Positions 1-9,389 of a stretch of 64,000 nucleotides of DNA are shown here, piece after piece. The notes below the pieces were generated by a model. It saw only the letters and a program-made list of their open reading frames with translations, was not told the DNA's origin and did not search any database. How positions within the stretch are numbered: the stretch's first letter is position 1; each line of letters opens with the position of its first letter. Origin of the DNA: an uncultured Paracoccaceae bacterium (GTDB lineage Bacteria > Pseudomonadota > Alphaproteobacteria > Rhodobacterales > Rhodobacteraceae); the NCBI GenBank assembly GCA_937983405.1, contig CALJZN010000004.1:35659-99658 (forward strand). The letters run 5' to 3'. Position numbers and translations under genes: made by a program.

Positions 1-18
1 GCCATGGGATCGCCGCCC

Positions 19-1647
19 TCACGCCGCCACAAGGAAGCAGGGCTGCCAGGGCCCGAGCCGCACCACCCCGTCGGGGCCGGGCGCGGCGCTGTTGATCTCG
101 GCGCCCACCGGCGCCCAGGCCCCCTCGGGCGGGCGGACCTCGGCGCCGCCGTCGCCGAGGTTGATCGCGCAGAACAGCCGCTCGCCCGGCGTCTCGCGCA
201 GGAAGGACAGCACATCGCCCTCGGCGCGCAGGCCCGTCAGGTTGCCCGCCAGCAGCGCCGGATGCGCCCGGCGGAAGGCCAGGACGCGGCGGTAGTGGTG
301 CAGCATCGCCTCGGGGGCATGGTCCTGCACGTCCACCGCCAGGCGCATGTGCTCGGAGGGGATGGGCAGCCAGGTCAGCCCGGACGAGAAGCCCGCGTTC
401 AGCGTGCCCGCCTGCCACACCATCGGCGTGCGGCAGCCGTCGCGGCCCTTGAACTCGGGCCAGAACTCGATGCCGTAGGGGTCGCGCAGATCCTCGAAGG
501 CCAGCTCGGCCTCGGGCAGGCCCAGCTCCTCGCCCTGATAGAGGCAGATCGACCCGCGCAGTGCAGCCATCAGCGCCAGGTGCCCCCGCGCCGCCGCCGG
601 CGACAGGCCCCAGCGGGTGACGTGGCGCGGGACGTCGTGGTTCGAGAAGGCCCAGCAGGCCCAGCCGTCGGGGGCGGCCGCCGCGAGCCTTGAGAGCACG
701 CGCGCCACCCAGGGCGCGGTCAGCGGCGTCTTCGAGAGGAACTCGAAGGCATAGCACATCTGCACCTTGTCGCCGCCCGAGGTATACTCGCCGAGAATCT
801 CGAGGCCGCGCTGGGCATCGCCCACCTCGCCCAGCGCGGCGGCGCCGTAGCGGTCGAGCACGGCGCGCAGGCGGCGCAGGAAGGCGAGGGTCTCGGGGCG
901 GTTCTTGTCGTAGACGTGGCGCTGGTGGTTGTAGGGGTTGACCGCCGGCGCGGTGAGGTCGTTGCGCTCCTCCGGCGGCAGGGGGGGGTTGTCGCGCAGC
1001 GCGCGGTCGTGGACGTAGAAGTTGATCGTGTCCAGGCGGAACCCGTCCACCCCCCGCTCGAGCCAGAAGCGCGCCACGTCGAGCAGCGCCTCCTGCACCT
1101 CGGGGCAGTGGAAGTTGAGGTCGGGCTGCGAGGTCAGGAAGTTGTGCAGGTAATACTGGCAGCGCCGCGTGTCCCACTGCCAGGCCGGCCCGCCGAAGAT
1201 CGACAGCCAGTTGTTGGGCGGGGTGCCGTCGGGCCTGGGGTCGGCCCAGACATACCAGTCGGCGCGGGGGTTGTCGCGGCTCGCGCGGCTTTCGCGGAAC
1301 CAGGGGTGCTGGTCCGAGGTATGCGACAGCACGAGGTCGATCATCACCTTCAGCCCCAGCGCATGGGCCGTCTGCACCAGCGCGTCGAAATCGGCGAGCG
1401 AGCCGAACAGCGGATCGACATCGCAGTAGTCGGCCACGTCGTAGCCGAAATCCTTCATCGGCGAGATGAAGAAGGGCGAGACCCAGACCGCATCGACCCC
1501 GAGTGCCGCGACATAGGGCAGCCGCTGCACGATGCCCAGCAGGTCGCCCACCCCGTCGCCGTTGGTATCCTGGAAGCTGCGGGGATAGATCTGGTAGATC
1601 GCCGCGCCCCGCCACCACTCCCGCGCCATGCCTGCCGCCGTCATCAT
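19..1647 (-). CDS. aglA: GH13 alpha-glucosidase (oligo-1,6-glucosidase-like)
   Basis: MMTAAGMAREWWRGAAIYQIYPRSFQDTNGDGVGDLLGI...; GH13 motifs DLVLSHTSDQHPWF, GFRLDTINFY, GEVGD, SNHDVPRH; follows aglEFG. Confidence 0.93.
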   Translation of the reverse strand: MMTAAGMAREWWRGAAIYQIYPRSFQDTNGDGVGDLLGIVQRLPYVAALGVDAVWVSPFFISPMKDFGYDVADYCDVDPLFGSLADFDALVQTAHALGLKVMIDLVLSHTSDQHPWFRESRASRDNPRADWYVWADPRPDGTPPNNWLSIFGGPAWQWDTRRCQYYLHNFLTSQPDLNFHCPEVQEALLDVARFWLERGVDGFRLDTINFYVHDRALRDNPPLPPEERNDLTAPAVNPYNHQRHVYDKNRPETLAFLRRLRAVLDRYGAAALGEVGDAQRGLEILGEYTSGGDKVQMCYAFEFLSKTPLTAPWVARVLSRLAAAAPDGWACWAFSNHDVPRHVTRWGLSPAAARGHLALMAALRGSICLYQGEELGLPEAELAFEDLRDPYGIEFWPEFKGRDGCRTPMVWQAGTLNAGFSSGLTWLPIPSEHMRLAVDVQDHAPEAMLHHYRRVLAFRRAHPALLAGNLTGLRAEGDVLSFLRETPGERLFCAINLGDGGAEVRPPEGAWAPVGAEINSAAPGPDGVVRLGPWQPCFLVAA

Positions 1648-2780
1648 CCCCCCTTGACCGAGCCGGCCAGCAGGCCGCGCACGAGAAACTTCTGCAGACC
1701 GAAGAACACCGCCAGCGGCACCGCGATCGAGACGAAGGCCGAGGCGGCGAGGATTTCCCACTCCCCGCCACGCGAGCCCAGAAGCTCGCGCAGCCGGCCG
1801 GTCATCACAAGCTGCGCCTCGCTGTTGCCGAGGAACACGGTCGCCACCAGCAGGTCGTTCCAGACCCAGAGGAACTGGAAGATCGCGAAGGAGGCCAGCG
1901 CGGGAAAGGACAGCGGCAGCACGATGCGCAGGAAGATCTGGAAGTCGGTCGCGCCATCGACCCGCGCGCTCTCGATCACCTCGCGCGGCAGACCGGCGAT
2001 GTAGGTGCGCAGAAGGTAGATCGCCAGCGGCAGCCCGAACCCGGTATGCGCCAGCCAGATGCCGAGGTAGGACTTGCCGATGCCGAGGGCGTTGTGCAGC
2101 TGCAAGAGCGGGATCAGCGCCAGCTGCAGCGGCACCACCAGAAGCCCGACGACCGCCGCGACGATCAGCGCGCGGCCCGGAAACTCCATCCAGGCCAGCG
2201 CATAGGCCGCGAAGGCCGCGACCAGGATGGGGATGACCGTGGCCGGGACCGTCACGGTCAGCGTGTTGACGAAACTGCGCCCGAGGCCCGCCGAGGTCAG
2301 CACGGTGCCGTAGTTCTCGACCGTGAAGCGCGGCGGCGAGAGGGTGGCGGCGAAAAGGCGCTGCCCGCTGCCGCCCGCGGGCTGCGCATCGTGCTCGATC
2401 CGGTAGCGCCCGTCGGCGTGCACCGTCACCCGCTGCCCCGCGGGCAGGGTGGCCGTGGCCCCGGGCGCGAACTCGGTCGGGCGGTTGACGTTGATGCCGA
2501 AGGCGCGGATCTCGCCCGGCCGCCCCGCAAGCAGATTGCCCTCGATCACCCAGAGGCCGCCCTCCTCCACCGCCTCGGACGGCGGGGCGGCGCGGAACTG
2601 CGCGTTCCTCTCGGACCAGGCCAGCGCCGTCCACCAGCCCGAGACCGCGATCTGGTCGCGGTCGCGGAACGACGAGATCAGAAGGCCCGCGGTCGGGATC
2701 GTCCACAGCAGGACCAGAAGGACGACGGCGATGTTGACCGCCCAGGTCAGCCGCGCGCGGGTGCCGGCGATCCCCTCCAT
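1644..2780 (-). CDS. aglG: alpha-glucoside ABC transporter permease
   Basis: MEGIAGTRARLTWAVNIAVVLLVLLWTIPTAGLLISSFRDRDQIAVSGWW..., MalG-type permease; 4-bp overlap with aglA. Confidence 0.92.
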   Translation of the reverse strand: MEGIAGTRARLTWAVNIAVVLLVLLWTIPTAGLLISSFRDRDQIAVSGWWTALAWSERNAQFRAAPPSEAVEEGGLWVIEGNLLAGRPGEIRAFGINVNRPTEFAPGATATLPAGQRVTVHADGRYRIEHDAQPAGGSGQRLFAATLSPPRFTVENYGTVLTSAGLGRSFVNTLTVTVPATVIPILVAAFAAYALAWMEFPGRALIVAAVVGLLVVPLQLALIPLLQLHNALGIGKSYLGIWLAHTGFGLPLAIYLLRTYIAGLPREVIESARVDGATDFQIFLRIVLPLSFPALASFAIFQFLWVWNDLLVATVFLGNSEAQLVMTGRLRELLGSRGGEWEILAASAFVSIAVPLAVFFGLQKFLVRGLLAGSVKGG

Positions 2781-3787
2781 CAGCGCATCTCGGCCCGGGC
2801 CCTGCGGATGTTCCACAGCATGATCGGCGTCACCAGCGCCATGATCACCAGCGCCACGGCCGAGGCGCGACCCGAGTCGTTGCCGCGGAACATCCAGTCG
2901 AACATGAGGTTGGCCAGCACCTGCGTGCCCCACTGTCCGTTGGTCATCGCCAGCACGATGTCGAAGACCTTGAGCACGAGGATCGTGATCGTCGTCCAGA
3001 CCACCGCGATCGTGCCCCAGATCTGCGGCACCTTGATCTTCCAGAACAGCTGCCAGGGGGTCGCGCCGTCCAGAATGGCGGCCTCGATGGTCTCTTCCGG
3101 GATGCCGCGCAGCGCGGCCGACAGGATCACCATGGCAAATCCGGTCTGGATCCAGATGAGGATCGCCATGAGACAGACGTTGTTCCAGACCTCGAGCGTG
3201 ATCCAGGCGCGCGGCGTGCCGCCCGCACCGACCACGACCGCGTTCAGCAGCCCGATCTGCGCCTGATCGGCCGGGCGGTAGTCGTAGATGAACCTCCAGA
3301 TCACCGCCGCGCCGATGAACGAGATCGCCATCGGCATGAAGATCAGCGACTTGGCGATGTTGCCCCAGCGCAGCCGGTCGGTCAGCGCCGCCGCGGCCAG
3401 CCCCAGCAGCGTCGAGGCCGCGGGCACCACCAGAAGCCACAAGAGGTTGTTGCGCATCGATTCGCGGAACTTGCCGTCGCCCGCCAGCCAGACCCAGTTG
3501 GCCCCGCCCACCCAGCGCCGCCCCGCGGCATCGTGCAGCGACAGCCAGACCGAGTTGACCACCGGATAGACGAGATAGACGCCGAGCCCGAGCAGCGCCG
3601 GCGCCAGGAACAGCCAGGGCCGGATCGCGCCGGCGGTGCGGATATTGGCGCCGGCCCGGGCGCCGCGTGCCGGAAAGGCCGCATCGAGCGCCCGGTTCGA
3701 CGCCCAGAAATAGGCGACGCAGGCAAAGACCCCGACGATCATCGCGCCCAGGGCTTCGACAAGCTGGCCGACGATCCCGTCCGCCAT
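2780..3787 (-). CDS. aglF: alpha-glucoside ABC transporter permease
   Basis: MADGIVGQLVEALGAMIVGVFACVAYFWASNRALDAAF..., MalF-type permease, between aglE and aglG. Confidence 0.9.
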   Translation of the reverse strand: MADGIVGQLVEALGAMIVGVFACVAYFWASNRALDAAFPARGARAGANIRTAGAIRPWLFLAPALLGLGVYLVYPVVNSVWLSLHDAAGRRWVGGANWVWLAGDGKFRESMRNNLLWLLVVPAASTLLGLAAAALTDRLRWGNIAKSLIFMPMAISFIGAAVIWRFIYDYRPADQAQIGLLNAVVVGAGGTPRAWITLEVWNNVCLMAILIWIQTGFAMVILSAALRGIPEETIEAAILDGATPWQLFWKIKVPQIWGTIAVVWTTITILVLKVFDIVLAMTNGQWGTQVLANLMFDWMFRGNDSGRASAVALVIMALVTPIMLWNIRRARAEMR

Positions 3788-3831
3788 GGCGCCCCCTCTC
3801 CCCCGATCCTTTGGCCGCGTCCGGCCCGCCG

Positions 3832-3851
3832 CCCGGGCGCAACCGCCCGGG
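3832..3851. repeat. perfect 8-bp-stem hairpin CCCGGGCG-CAAC-CGCCCGGG between aglE and aglF
   Basis: inverted repeat read directly. Confidence 0.7.
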
Positions 3852-3891
3852 GGATGCGCCGCCGGGCAGCCCCACGCCCCCCGAGTGCCCG

Positions 3892-5244
3892 TTACTTGAT
3901 CGAGTCCCAGGTGGCCTGGATCGCCGCGGCCACCTCGGCCGCGGGCTTGCCGCCGACATAGTCCACCATGCCGGTCCAGAACGCGCCCGCCCCGATGGCG
4001 CCCGGCATCAGGTCGGACCCGTCGAAGCGGAAGGTGTCGGCATTGAGCAGGATGTCGCCCATCTTGCGCAGCGTGGCGTCGCCGTAGACCTCGGGGTTGA
4101 CGCCGGTGTGCGGGGTGAGGAACCCCTTCTGCGCCATCCACAGCTCATGCGCGATCGGCGTCTTGAGGAAGTCGATGAAGGCGCGGGCCAGCGGGCTGTC
4201 GCGGGTGATGGCAAACAGCGTGCCCGCCCCCAGCACGGGCTTGCCCAGCCCGAGGCCCGCATAGGCGGGAAAATAGAAGAAGTCGGCATCCTCGCCCACC
4301 ACCGTGCCCTCGGGAAAGAACGAGGGAATGAACGACGCCTGGCGGTGCATGTAGCACTGCGGCGGCGAGGTGAACAGCCCCTTGGGGCTGTCGCGGAAGT
4401 CGGTGGCAGCGACGGCGGCGGCCCCGCCCGCGACGAAGGCGTCGTTGCGCGCGAACCAGCCGAACTCCTCGATCGCGGCCACCACCGCGGGGTCGTCGAA
4501 GCGGATGCCATTGGCCACCCAGGCGTCGTAGACCTCGGGCGGCTGGGTGCGCAGCATCAGGTCCTCGACCCAGTCGGTCGCGGGCCAGCCGGTCGCCCCG
4601 CCCGAGCCGAGGCCGATGCACCACGGCACCCCGCCGTCGGCCACGATCCGCTCGGTCAGGGCCTTGAGCTCCTCCATCGTGGCGGGCACCGCATAGCCCG
4701 CATCGGCGAAGTTCTCGGGGACATACCAGACCAGCGACTTCAGATCGACCTTGTAGAAGAAGCCGAACAGCTCCGGCGTGCCGTCCTTGTTGCGGTAGGT
4801 GCCGAGATCGACCCAGGACTGCCCGGCGGCATAGTTTGCGCGCACCCAGTCGGCCGTCGCCTCGCCCAGGGGGACAAGCAGGCCGCGGCCGGCAAGGTCG
4901 GCCGCAAGGCCCGGCTGCGGGAACACCGCGATGTCGGGCGGCGAGCCGGCCTGCGTGTCGATGACGATCTGCTGCTCGAAGCTGTCCGAGCCGGAGTAGC
5001 GCACATTGGCGCCGGTCGCCGCGTTGAAATAGGCGATGACCGACTGCACGAGCGCCTGGTCGGGGCCGAGCCAGGGGCCGAACACCGTGATCGTCTGCCC
5101 CGCAAGCGACGGCGACTTCAGGGCCTCGTAGCTTGCCCAGTTGAAGCGCGCATCCTCGCCGGGCGGAAAGACCAGGGTCTGCGCCGCCGCCGCACCCGCG
5201 CCCAATGCCAGAGCCGCGGCGCCGCCCAGAAGCCTCCGTCTCAT
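3892..5244 (-). CDS. aglE: alpha-glucoside ABC transporter substrate-binding protein
   Basis: signal peptide MRRRLLGGAAALALGAGAAAAQ then ABC type-1 SBP sequence; operon position. Confidence 0.92.
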   Translation of the reverse strand: MRRRLLGGAAALALGAGAAAAQTLVFPPGEDARFNWASYEALKSPSLAGQTITVFGPWLGPDQALVQSVIAYFNAATGANVRYSGSDSFEQQIVIDTQAGSPPDIAVFPQPGLAADLAGRGLLVPLGEATADWVRANYAAGQSWVDLGTYRNKDGTPELFGFFYKVDLKSLVWYVPENFADAGYAVPATMEELKALTERIVADGGVPWCIGLGSGGATGWPATDWVEDLMLRTQPPEVYDAWVANGIRFDDPAVVAAIEEFGWFARNDAFVAGGAAAVAATDFRDSPKGLFTSPPQCYMHRQASFIPSFFPEGTVVGEDADFFYFPAYAGLGLGKPVLGAGTLFAITRDSPLARAFIDFLKTPIAHELWMAQKGFLTPHTGVNPEVYGDATLRKMGDILLNADTFRFDGSDLMPGAIGAGAFWTGMVDYVGGKPAAEVAAAIQATWDSIK

Positions 5245-5318
5245 CCTCCACCCTCCCCTGCGCGCCGGCATCGCGCGGCGCCGTTTCCCCGGGTATCCGC
5301 GCCGATCTGGAGTCGGCC

Positions 5319-5330
5319 CAAAACGTTTTG
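5319..5330. promoter_or_regulatory. candidate AglR operator CAAAACGTTTTG
   Basis: perfect 12-bp CG-centred palindrome in the aglE/aglR divergent intergenic region. Confidence 0.6.
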
Positions 5331-5498
5331 AATGCGGCGACAGTCGCGGAAAGGATCGCGCAAGTCAATCGGCCAGGGACGCCTTCCGTCGCGCGGACAC
5401 ACGGCTTTTCCGCCCTGCGGCGCCGCGCCTCGGCAAGCCGCCGCGCGCCGGGAACCGCTTTGACCGGCGCGCGCAGGCCCTCTAGGCTTGGCCGCACG

Positions 5499-5512
5499 TC
5501 AAATCGGTTTGA
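5499..5512. promoter_or_regulatory. second candidate AglR operator TCAAATCGGTTTGA
   Basis: imperfect dyad similar to 5319-5330, just upstream of the aglR start. Confidence 0.5.
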
Positions 5513-5524
5513 GCTCGGCGGCCG

Positions 5525-6568
5525 ATGAACCTCAGGCAGCTGGCGGCCCATCCGGGGCTTTCGCCGACCACGGTCAGCCGGGCGCTGAACGGCTATCCCG
5601 AGGTCGGCGCGGCGACGCGCGCGCGGGTGGCCGAGGCCGCGCACCGCCACCACTACCGCCCCAACACCCGCGCGAAGGGCCTGGCCACGGGGCGTGCCAT
5701 GGCCATCGGCCATGTCATCCCGACCCGGTCGCGGCACGAGATCGTCAACCCCATCTTCGCCGACTTCATCTCGGGCGCGGGGGAACGCTATGCCGCGGCC
5801 GGCTATGACCTGCTTCTGTCGGTGGTCCCGGATGCCGACGAGGCGCGGGCCTACCGCGACCTCAAGGCGCGCGGCACGGTGGACGGCCTGATCGTGCACG
5901 CCCCGCGCGCCGAGGATGCGCGCATCGCCCTGCTGCACGAGATCGGGCTGCCCTTCGTCGTGCACGGCCGCTCGACCGGCGCCGCCCTGCCCTATTCGCG
6001 GGTGGACGTGAACAACCTGCGCGCCTTCCGCCGGGCGACCGAGTTCCTGATCGACCTCGGCCATCGCCGCATCGCGCTCGTCAACGGGCTCGAGGCCATG
6101 GACTTCGCGCTGCGCCGCCGGCAGGGCTATCTTCAGGCGCTGGAGACCCGCGGGATCGCGGCCGACCCCGCGCTGATGACCTCGGGCGAGATGACCGAGA
6201 CCAACGGCTACCGCGCCGGGCGCGCGATGCTGGCCGCCCCCGATCCGCCGACGGCCGCGGTGGTGTCGTCGATCATCATGGCCATCGGCCTGCGCCGCGC
6301 GGCCGAGGAGCGGGGGCTGAAGCTGGGCCGCGATGTCTCGGTGGTGACGCACGACGACGACCTGTCCTATCTCCGCAACGGCGAGGACGACGTGCCGATG
6401 TTCACCGCCACCCGGTCCTCGGTGCGCGAGGCCGGGCGCATCGCCGCCGAGATGCTGCTCGAGCGCATCCGCAGCCCCGGACAGGCGCCAGCGACGCGGC
6501 TGCTAAGGGCCGGGCTGGTCCTGGGGCAGTCCACCGGCCCCGCCCCGCGCGGCGCCCGCAGCGGCTGA
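5525..6568 (+). CDS. aglR: LacI-family transcriptional regulator
   Basis: N-terminal HTH MNLRQLAAHPGLSPTTVSRALNGYPEV; divergent from aglEFGA. Confidence 0.88.
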   Translation: MNLRQLAAHPGLSPTTVSRALNGYPEVGAATRARVAEAAHRHHYRPNTRAKGLATGRAMAIGHVIPTRSRHEIVNPIFADFISGAGERYAAAGYDLLLSVVPDADEARAYRDLKARGTVDGLIVHAPRAEDARIALLHEIGLPFVVHGRSTGAALPYSRVDVNNLRAFRRATEFLIDLGHRRIALVNGLEAMDFALRRRQGYLQALETRGIAADPALMTSGEMTETNGYRAGRAMLAAPDPPTAAVVSSIIMAIGLRRAAEERGLKLGRDVSVVTHDDDLSYLRNGEDDVPMFTATRSSVREAGRIAAEMLLERIRSPGQAPATRLLRAGLVLGQSTGPAPRGARSG

Positions 6569-6819
6569 GCCTGTGCGAAAGGGCCCGCCGGACGCCCCCC
6601 GCGGGGCGCGGCGGGCGCCGGGGACGGGCAGAGCTTTCCCGGCCGCGTCACCCCCGGGGGCGAGGGGCGGCCACCGTCCGGCGCAAGGTGGCGCCTCGGC
6701 CCGCTGCGTGTCGCCGTCGCAACCTTGCGGCGCACCCCGAAAGCGGTCTATCACGCGCCGGGGCCTGCGCGCCGGCGCAGGGCCGAGCCGCTGCCCGATG
6801 CGCCCTGCCGGAGCCGCCG

Positions 6820-7794
6820 ATGCCCGCTGCCGAACCCCTGGCCTGCACCGCGATCCTGGCCGATGTCGGCGGCACCAACACCCGCGTCGCGCTGGGCTGC
6901 GGCGGGCGGCTGGACCGCGGCAGCATCCGCCGCTACCGCAACGCCGGCTTCGCCGCGCTGGGCGAAGTGCTGGCGGCCTATCTTGCCGAGACGGGCGCGC
7001 GGGTCGACGGCGCCTGCGTCGCCGTCGCGGGCCCGGTGCGCGAGGGGGTGGCGCATCTGACCAACATCGACTGGCAGGTGGACGGCCCGGCGCTGGCCGC
7101 CGCCACCGGCGCGGCACGGGTCGCGGTGCTGAACGACCTGGAGGCGCTGGGCCATGCGCTGGGGCGCATCGCGCCGGACCTGCTGCGCCCCGTCCGCGCC
7201 GCGGCCAGCCCCGCGCCGGCCGGGGCGGCGCAGCTGGTCGTCGGCGTCGGCACCGGGTTCAACGCCGCCCCCGTCCACCGCGGGCCGGACGGCGTGCGGC
7301 TGGTCGCCCCCTCGGAATGCGGCCACGTCGGCCTTCCGGTCGGCTCGGCCGCCGACCTGCGGCTGGCCGAGGCGCTGGCCGCGGCGCATGGCTTCGCCGC
7401 CGTCGAGGAGGTGCTGTCGGGCCGCGGCCTGGCCCATGTCCACGCCTGGTGCGCCGCCGAGGCCGGCCTGCCTGCCCCGGGGCTCGACGCGCCCGGGGTC
7501 ATGGCCGCCCTTGGCCGGGGCGAGGCGCTGGCGCTGGCCGCGGGGCGCGTCTTCGTGCGCGTGCTGGGCACCGTCGCGGGCGACCTCGCGCTGATCCATC
7601 TCCCCTTCGGCGGCATCTGGCTGGCCGGCGGCGTCGCCCGCGCCATGGCCCCGCACCTCGATGCGCTGGGCTTCGAGGCCGCCTTCCGCGCCAAGGGCCG
7701 CTTCGGCGCCTTCATGAACGATTTCCCCGTCGCCGTGATCGAGGACGACTTCGCCGCCCTCGAGGGCTGCGCGGCCTTCCTCGGCGGCCGCTAG
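6820..7794 (+). CDS. glk: glucokinase
   Basis: ATILADVGGTNTRVAL and GTGFNAAPV motifs; ROK/Glk fold; ~324 aa. Confidence 0.85.
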   Translation: MPAAEPLACTAILADVGGTNTRVALGCGGRLDRGSIRRYRNAGFAALGEVLAAYLAETGARVDGACVAVAGPVREGVAHLTNIDWQVDGPALAAATGAARVAVLNDLEALGHALGRIAPDLLRPVRAAASPAPAGAAQLVVGVGTGFNAAPVHRGPDGVRLVAPSECGHVGLPVGSAADLRLAEALAAAHGFAAVEEVLSGRGLAHVHAWCAAEAGLPAPGLDAPGVMAALGRGEALALAAGRVFVRVLGTVAGDLALIHLPFGGIWLAGGVARAMAPHLDALGFEAAFRAKGRFGAFMNDFPVAVIEDDFAALEGCAAFLGGR

Positions 7795-7863
7795 GCGCGG
7801 CGGCCGCGCAACAGCCGTCGTTGCCCATTCGCACGCCGCATTGCAGCGTTGCGAAAGCTTCAC

Positions 7864-7892
7864 TTGATCCCGCGCTCCGCAACCCCTATCTG
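7864..7892 (+). promoter_or_regulatory. possible sigma70 promoter of speD (TTGATC-17-TATCTG)
   Basis: -35/-10-like hexamers with 17-nt spacer, ~90 nt upstream of speD. Confidence 0.35.
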
Positions 7893-7983
7893 CGCGCCAC
7901 CGAGGGACCGATCCCATCCCCGCGCAGGCGAGGGGGCGCTAAGGAACCTCTGGATTCATCTGCTGGTATGAAAGGGGGGCGCC

Positions 7984-8505
7984 ATGGGTGACGCTGGCCT
8001 CTTCCAACTGGGGATCGGTCTGGAGACTGGCGCCCAAGCGGAAGATCACCGCAACCGCAAGGTTGCAACGGTTTCCGGCCCGGCTGCGGGCCCAGTGCTG
8101 GGCGGGGGCGATCGTGCCGATCACTTCGTCCGCCGCGACGGGCGTGTGTTCGCCGGCACCCATCTCATCATCGAGGTGGTGAACGGGTCGGGCCTCGACG
8201 ACGCGGCGCGCATCGAGCAGGCTTTCCGCGACTGCGTGGACCGCTGCGGCGCGACGCTCTTGCACATCCACACGCACAAGTTCTCGCCCCAGGGGGTGAG
8301 CGGGGTCGCCGTGCTCGCCGAAAGCCACATCTCGGTGCATACCTGGCCCGAGGTCGGCTATGGCGCCTTCGACGTCTTCATGTGCGGCGACGCGAACCCC
8401 TGGGCCGCGGTGGACGTGCTCAAGCAGGCGTTCGGAACGCAGGATGTCCGGGTGACCGAGCTTCTGCGCGGCGAGGGCCTGGTGCCCGCGGCCTGCGCGG
8501 CATGA
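7984..8505 (+). CDS. speD: S-adenosylmethionine decarboxylase proenzyme
   Basis: ESHISVHTWPE processing-site region, GTHLIIEV; overlaps speE by ATGA. Confidence 0.88.
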   Translation: MGDAGLFQLGIGLETGAQAEDHRNRKVATVSGPAAGPVLGGGDRADHFVRRDGRVFAGTHLIIEVVNGSGLDDAARIEQAFRDCVDRCGATLLHIHTHKFSPQGVSGVAVLAESHISVHTWPEVGYGAFDVFMCGDANPWAAVDVLKQAFGTQDVRVTELLRGEGLVPAACAA

Positions 8506-9374
8506 TTGGCGAAGACGGCGACCAGCCCGCCCAGGGCTGGATGCGCGAGCGGCTGCATCCCGCCTGGGCGCAGGCGCTGCGGGTGGACCGGGTGCTCTAC
8601 GACAGCGCCACCGACCATCAGCGCCTGCGCCTGTTCGAGAACGAAACCTTCGGGCGTGTCCTGACGCTCGACGACGTTGTGCAGGTGACCACGGGCGACG
8701 AGTTCATCTATCACGAGATGATGGCCCATGTGCCGATCCTTGCCCATGGCGCGGCGCGGCGCGTGCTGATCGTCGGCGGCGGCGACGGCGGGCTGGCGCG
8801 CGAGGTGCTGCGCCATCCCGGGGTCGAGCACGTCACGATGGTCGAGATCGACGCCGGCGTGGTCGCCTTCTGCAAGGCGTTTCTGCCCACGGTCTCGGCC
8901 GGCGCCTTCGACGACCCCCGCCTGGCCCTTGTCATCGACGACGGCGCGGCCTTCGTCGCGCGCGCGGGCGACAGCTTCGACGTGATCCTCGTCGATTCGA
9001 CCGACCCCGTCGGCCCGGGCGAGGTGCTGTTCACCGAGACCTTCTACGGCCGGGCGAAGCGCCGGCTGGCCCCGGGCGGCATCCTTGTCACCCAGAACGG
9101 CGTGCCGTTCCTGCAGGGGGCCGAGCTTGCGACCACGATGCGTGCCTTCCGCGCCCTTTTTGCCGACGCGACCTGCTATCTTGCCACCGTGCCCACCTAC
9201 GCCGGCGGCCCGATGGCCTTGGGCTGGGGCAGCGACGGGACGGCGCGGGCCACCCCCGTGCCCGAGCTTGCCCGGCGGATGGCTGCCGCAGGCCTTGCCC
9301 TGCGCTACTATACCCCCGAGGTGCATGCCGCGGCCTTCGCCCTGCCGGGCTATGTCCGCGCTCTCATGCCCTGA
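8502..9374 (+). CDS. speE: polyamine aminopropyltransferase (spermidine synthase)
   Basis: VLIVGGGDGGLAREVLRH, VDSTDPVGPGE motifs. Confidence 0.93.
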   Translation: MIGEDGDQPAQGWMRERLHPAWAQALRVDRVLYDSATDHQRLRLFENETFGRVLTLDDVVQVTTGDEFIYHEMMAHVPILAHGAARRVLIVGGGDGGLAREVLRHPGVEHVTMVEIDAGVVAFCKAFLPTVSAGAFDDPRLALVIDDGAAFVARAGDSFDVILVDSTDPVGPGEVLFTETFYGRAKRRLAPGGILVTQNGVPFLQGAELATTMRAFRALFADATCYLATVPTYAGGPMALGWGSDGTARATPVPELARRMAAAGLALRYYTPEVHAAAFALPGYVRALMP

Positions 9375-9389
9375 CGCCGGGCCGCGCCG

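Noticed and set aside
1503-3266. 587-aa plus-strand ORF over aglG/aglF
   Set aside because: Antisense artefact of GC3 bias; no recognisable domain.
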